A stretch of DNA of 64,000 nucleotides, from assembly GCA_003008705.1 (NCBI GenBank), contig PDUO01000040.1:372001-436000 (forward strand), given 5' to 3'. Each line of letters begins with the position of its first letter. The first letter of the stretch is position 1. Of this stretch, positions 58,027 to 64,000 are shown piece by piece. Below the pieces are notes generated by a model, which made no database searches, was not told where the DNA came from, and saw nothing but the letters and a program-made list of their open reading frames with translations. The stretch comes from Pezicula radicicola. Its lineage: Eukaryota > Ascomycota > Leotiomycetes > Helotiales > Dermateaceae. The position numbers and the translations under genes are program-made.

Positions 58027-59760
58027 TCTCAAACGTGTGCAGTGCCTGCCTCCTTATTACAAGGCGGCGATGAACTGCTTCCATCCACGAAGTCAATGTG
58101 TGCTATTGAGCTCAAAGGAAATGTTGGTCGGACGTGAAGCCCAGACTCGTTCCTCGTTGAGACGCAGCTCCACGATTCTTAGCTTAAAAATACGGGGAGA
58201 TAACAGACAACTACTCGTGCCTCTGAGTAGGTATGTACAGCAAGACGTATACTTCGTTGTGGTGGTAATGGTGCAAAAAGGAAAGAGTGCAAAGAAGCTC
58301 CTAGCAATATGCAGGATGAGATCAAAGATGAGGAAATATGAAGTGAAGGGGTTTCTGGGTCCATGCAGAATAAACAGCAACAGACAGTCTCGGATTGGAA
58401 TGGGCACTTGTCCATTTAACTCTGCTCTCACATTCCTCAAGGTCTTCCATGCTGATGAGTGGTGGTGAGCAAAGCCAGTGGCTCAACTGCAATTCTATGA
58501 ACTGCGTCGAAAACCTTCATCGCGAGGAAGGGGGCTTGAAAGGGATAAGGAGGCCGGTCGGTCCATTGTTGCTGGAAATTCTATTTGCTCCCGAGGCTGG
58601 CATCGAGACGTCGTGGTCCTCCGGTCGCGAAGGCGATGCCGAATGGCAGAAAAATGACGCCTCCTGTCTACTACTAGCAAGAACATAAGAATTAAAGAGG
58701 CTCAAGCAATAGTTAGCGGAAGAGGGATCCAGCACAAGTGAGATGCTGATGCTGGTGCTGGTGCTGATGCTAATGATGAGGATATACTTATTATACCTGG
58801 AGAGAAGATTGATAAGGAAGGTTAGGTAGGTCGGAAGGAGGTTAGGGCGTGCTCGGAGAGATTATTGCGACTTCTCACCAGTGGGGGTGAGGCTGGGGGT
58901 CATATAATAGTTACGGCGGCGGCATTAGAGAAACTAAGCGACGGACTGGTGAACTCTGAGGAGCTGGCGAAGTGTGTGCTATTTGTCTGTCTTCCTGCAA
59001 CTCGTATTCTTACTACGGTAATCCTATTGATTTATTTAAATCTCAAGAAATGCATGGGTAAGCTCCATCTACTCAAGCTGTCTCTAGCGGTCAATTGTTC
59101 GTTGATCTATGCTGCTGCTTTAGGTACTGTACGAGTACGGTGACCAACAACATTGGCAGGTCATTATCGCACAACAAAAACCTTTTGTTGCCATCTATGA
59201 TGCCTCGTCCTCATCTTCTACGACCTCCTGGGCAACGCTATCATCCCGATGACTCGCAGTATACATTCTTGTCCAACACCAGACATGCGCTGTCTGCGTG
59301 GATTCCATTATTCAGGGCTCCAGCGCATCACGAGGACACATCGATAAGGTACCGTCCGGTACCAACCAAACAACACCAGCAATCCATGGCGCCCGACAGC
59401 TGCCCCAGTTGCCCCTCCATGACCCCGCCAAGGGCCTTCCGCACCTATCACCGCATTGCCTACGCCAGCTAGAGCACTTTGAAGGGACCCTGAACGATGT
59501 CTGTACCAGTTACTCACCTTCCCTCCTTCCGTATCTTCGCCGTCATCTATGCAGTGCTCAAAGGCGGTCAAATCAGACAGCGTTTGGTAGTGGGAACAGT
59601 GTATCCAAGACCCAGGCCGTTTCAAGACAACGAACTCTCCTCGCTCTTATATACCCCATCTTTCCGTCACCCAACTCCCTCTCCACAGATCAATAGCATC
59701 CCGCAGCAGTACACAGCAAGAAACAACTTCCTCTCTAATTCCAAAGCACATTCACATACA
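58027..59760. promoter_or_regulatory. Divergent upstream region
   Basis: 1.7 kb between the large membrane protein and the SDR gene, divergent. It contains a short GCTGAT/GCTGGT repeat at 58742-58775 and a C/A-rich leader before the SDR. The open frames at 59095-59700 have no motifs and I treat them as non-coding. Confidence 0.4.
58742..58775. repeat. Imperfect GCTGRT hexamer repeat
   Basis: GCTGAT GCTGGT GCTGGT GCTGAT GCTAAT in a row. Seen directly. Confidence 0.85.
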
Positions 59761-60803
<1,043 letters not shown>

Positions 60804-61763
60804 GCTGCGCATCACTTCTCGTCAATCCGATTACAGCGTTGTGTGCCCTGGATTTAAACTAGAAAGAGATTACTACACAGATAGATATTTCGGCGGGTTT
60901 TAAATCAATTATATACCCTTCCAACATTCATACAAGGGGTTGCTTCGGGCTTTTTCTCCTGCTAATGGCCATATCAGCGAACGAGTGCTGTATCAGTAAG
61001 CGAGTGCTCACTGTTAGATGCAGCCATATATTTGGCAAAAAGCGGAAGTAGTGCTGTCGATCGCATCCCTTTTACATTATCTACTCTACTCGCTGGGCGG
61101 AACGCTAGGCAGCCAAGGCTCCATTTCTAATTTTTCATTCTTGGAGGCGAAGTCTATACGAAGATCGTTCTCACTTGGACGTTAAGTCAGAAACGGCGTC
61201 GGATTAACTTCCAGGACCTGCATGGCATCCTTGCATATTCTTATCACTCTAGTTCAAGTGATCTATCATTTCTCTGGCATTCGTTCATCTTACACTATTA
61301 AATATTCAGTTACGCAGACGTCTACATAGAGGTATTCTCAAGTTTGCTCCTTGCCAAGGTACCACTCTAACGGAAGCAAGTTGTAGAAATGATGGGAATA
61401 CCATAATGATGGGAATACCGTCATCTCTTCCCAAAATTCCCCAATTGGATCCAAAGCACCGCTAGGACGATCACCTGCATCAACACATTCTTATCGGTAG
61501 TCCGCAATACGCAATTGTGGTGATCTGTGCTTGGCTGCATACCACGTGCCGAGCTAAAATTGTACAAAGCTTATCATTAGAATGCCTTACATAAGAAAAG
61601 TTAATTATCGAGTGGAAATCCGCGAGGGGAGTGACATGATAACAGTGTACGCCTCCCAAACCCCAGGTTCTGTCCCCCTTCGTCCCTGTCCCGGGAAGAG
61701 CTATATCCACCACCACCAACGCCATGATACCTAATTCAACATAAGAAATATCTCCCGCCGGCC
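60804..61763. other. Intergenic region between convergent genes
   Basis: No gene seen. Contains two nearby copies of agcgagtgct near 60980-61010 and atgatgggaatacc twice near 61390-61420. Confidence 0.4.
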
Positions 61764-62991
61764 TTAGAAATAACAATCCTGTCCAAATCCGCTGCCAGTA
61801 ATCTCTACTTTCTTCGCATCGCCCTGTTCTTCCTTCTCCGTCACTGCCGGTAGCTTTGGCGAATGTAAAGCCTCTTGAACTTTCTGCGCCAGTGCAGCAT
61901 TATTAATAGACACCCTCTGCCCTTGTTGTCTCAGCTTTGCTGCCCGAAGCTCGGTTTGGTATTCTGGTTCTTTCTTGGTATCTAGCGCTTTCTTTGGGGG
62001 TGTGGTGGGTTTCGATTTAGCTACATTTTCCGAGGTACTGGGCAAGACGGAGGAGTGTCGTTTGGTGGAAGGTTTGGAGCCTAGTCTAAGTGATCCAATA
62101 CGACCGAAGATGCTACCGGAGCGAAATGTCAATGGTGGTTTGATAGCAATTTCAAAGGGTAGAAAACTCACCTGGAACGACGAGATGGCTTTGGTGCTTC
62201 TTTGGGTTTCTCCGTGACTACTTCTGGAATCACAGCTGGAGCTTCTGACAAGGCCCCGTTCTCAGCAACTTGTATTTCGGACGGCGGTTTTGAGGCTACT
62301 TCAGGAAGCTCGATGGCACTATCAGGAATTGTTTGGACTTTGGATATGGTGTCTTGCTCTGCCTCTACTATCGGCTCGTTGGGAGACACTGTTGGTGCTG
62401 CTGTCGGCTCTTCCACTGCCTTTGATTCGGAGGAGGGTGAAATATCCTCTGGCTGGATTTTCTCGCCATCTTCTACCGGTGGGGTGGGAATTGCCACAAC
62501 CTCGATGTTGTGATTTTCAGCGACCGGCGATGACGGTAATGGCAAATCCTCTGGGCGTACAGGCTTCTCATTGTCCGTTTTAACTTCCGACGCACCTTTC
62601 TCCGGTGTTGACTCGACAGGCGTTTCTTGAACGGGTATTTCTATGATTTTGCTTCCTTCCGCATCTGCACCATCTTGCACCACGTCTACTTGTTTAGTAG
62701 CATTTTCCTCGGCAACTGCATTGTCTGTTGGCTCTGGTAATGTAGTTGATTTTGTTAAGGCGGGCTTCTCCGCAACAACCGGCAACGCAGAAAGCGGCGC
62801 TTTCGACCTTTTCCTGAAAAGGCTTGAAAGAGAAAGAGTTCTGGAAGGCCTCTTGGTGTCTTTGACAGTATTTTGCTGTACTTGTTTTGCAGTCAGAAGC
62901 TGCCGAAAGTTCTGGGGTGGTAACACTTACTCTTGGTATCCTTCCCCTCATTCTGAGATCTCATTTTCGCCGAAAAAAATGATTTGGCCAT
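61764..62991 (-). CDS. Disordered protein of unknown function
   Basis: Exons 62991-62931, 62880-62172 and 62112-61764 give 372 residues. The start MAKSFFSAKMRSQNEGKDTK is followed by KRPSRTLSLSSLFRKRSKA, then a long Glu/Pro/Thr/Val-rich acidic region and a basic, Lys-rich end with AKLRQQGQRVSINNAALAQK. No folded domain is visible. Intron 1 is 50 bases with branch sequence CTGAC; a nearer acceptor would make a 19-base intron and is rejected. I do not recognise the family. Confidence 0.75.
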
Positions 62992-64000
62992 TTTGACTTC
63001 TACAAGTAGCGACTGAATTGGTGCAGGAAAGAGAAAGAGAGAGACACAGTAAAGACCTCGACGATTTGAGAAAAAGCAAAAGCAAAAGAGACAACGGCGA
63101 AGGGATTCTAAGACTAGCCACGGCAAGTTCCCCAGGTTTTAAAGAATATCCTGGGGCAAATTGCACGGTTACATTTGAATTCAGCCGAGATCGAAGCCAC
63201 CCCAGATGCGCCATAAACAGCTTACTGGCCGGGACCACAGGCTCCTTGCATGCTTTGCACCACAAGAAGAGATTGGAGCATACGCGTAAACTGGTGGCAC
63301 TTGCACCGAAGTTCTGCTTGGGGACCGATCATTGGTCTCGTGCCTTCCTATTTGGCTTCTGTTTGGCTGCTTGTCAAATGTTGAGCCAATTTTACAGCAC
63401 GCGATCGGATGTTGTGAGCGCCATGGGCAGAACTAGGTACGCGCATCCATATCAATATTTGAGTGGATATGCCGGCTCTTCTGAGCTTTTGTCTCCCCAC
63501 AGTTTAGTAAGCCCCTAAAATGACTGTAAGTGCTTACTTCCCTGTCTAGCGAAGCATGTTTCTCCGCATTCAGCAAGCCACCAACCTTAAAGAGTCAACT
63601 CGAGCACACCATCAATAACAAGCCAAGTTATTAAAAGTGCCATCTTCTCTGCATTCGTCGACTTGCATTTTCTTTCAGTAACATCTTTTATACTTACCAA
63701 ACTTCGCCTGCTTCGACTTCCTGAAGTATCCACTGGCTACGACGACTTTCGGATTAGTGTCCTGAAAGCCGTTTGAGAGTCTGGGTCCGCTGCGGAGATA
63801 CTACCGAGACGGTTATTACCGAGGATTCACCCAGGGCGAGTTGCGATCGACTCATCCAATAGTTGAACAGTAGCGGTAGTCCATGCGGAGAACTCTGTAC
63901 TAAAAGGTTATATTATTGCTACCCGTACCTTAGCAAGCGCTTAGTGTGCATTTCAACCGTTTTACGTACGTTCGTGGTACAACTATTCATTTTCAATGCC
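62992..64000. other. Right-edge region
   Basis: Upstream region of the disordered-protein gene and about 900 bases without a supported gene. The open frame at 63018-63518 lacks an ATG at its start and shows no motifs. Confidence 0.4.

Noticed and set aside
59095..59700. Open frames before the SDR gene
   Set aside because: No motifs or coding bias; best read as leader and promoter of the SDR.
62881..62930. A 19-base intron in the disordered-protein gene (nearest acceptor)
   Set aside because: Too short to splice; the 50-base intron with a CTGAC branch keeps the frame.

Overview
This is a nuclear genome window from a filamentous ascomycete (Pezizomycotina). The evidence is the many short GT-AG introns (about 43-75 nt) with CT-rich leaders, the low gene density, and fungal-specific families: C2H2/fungal-trans regulator, Fungal_trans_2, HET domain, CipC, C4-dicarboxylate transporter and LAT-type amino acid permease. 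A leotiomycete-like source is my impression only; nothing in the window proves it. I rebuilt exon-intron structures by hand. Most multi-exon models below close as one reading frame with matching splice phases, which is the main support for them.

Layout. 1-5.8 kb: the 5' part of an unidentified minus-strand gene, calcineurin catalytic subunit A, an uncertain small gene and a MetR/CYS-3-like bZIP. 5.8-9.4 kb: a large gene-poor gap. 9.4-23.4 kb: an accessory run of amino acid permease, F-box protein, anion:cation-symporter-type MFS transporter (with a small inverted-repeat element in an intron), cytochrome P450 and a C2H2 regulator. 24-35 kb: a housekeeping block of cysteinyl-tRNA synthetase divergent from TRM61, an esterase-like protein lacking the usual triad, a CipC-type protein and aspartyl aminopeptidase. 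35-42 kb: a secreted Cys-rich protein, a Mae1-type transporter, a tiny membrane protein and a Zn-cluster-less regulator.

43-48 kb is a decay island. It holds a HET-domain gene broken by a frameshift, a nonsense codon and an inverted internal segment. Next to it are an ankyrin-type pseudogene with three stops and a frameshift, and a dispersed array of a 16-bp repeat. 48.5-54.6 kb carries a multi-pass membrane protein, a GPI-anchored GH16-like protein and AT-rich DNA with a second inverted-repeat element. 54.6-64 kb carries a 1135-residue single-pass Ser/Pro-rich protein, a sorbose/xylulose-reductase-type SDR and a disordered protein of unknown function.

The genes do not form one pathway. The MFS-P450-regulator run resembles part of a metabolic cluster but no backbone enzyme is present. 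The points most worth a second look are the rearranged HET/ankyrin island with its 16-bp repeats, the intronic inverted-repeat element built round five 18-bp units, and the esterase-fold protein without a catalytic Ser.
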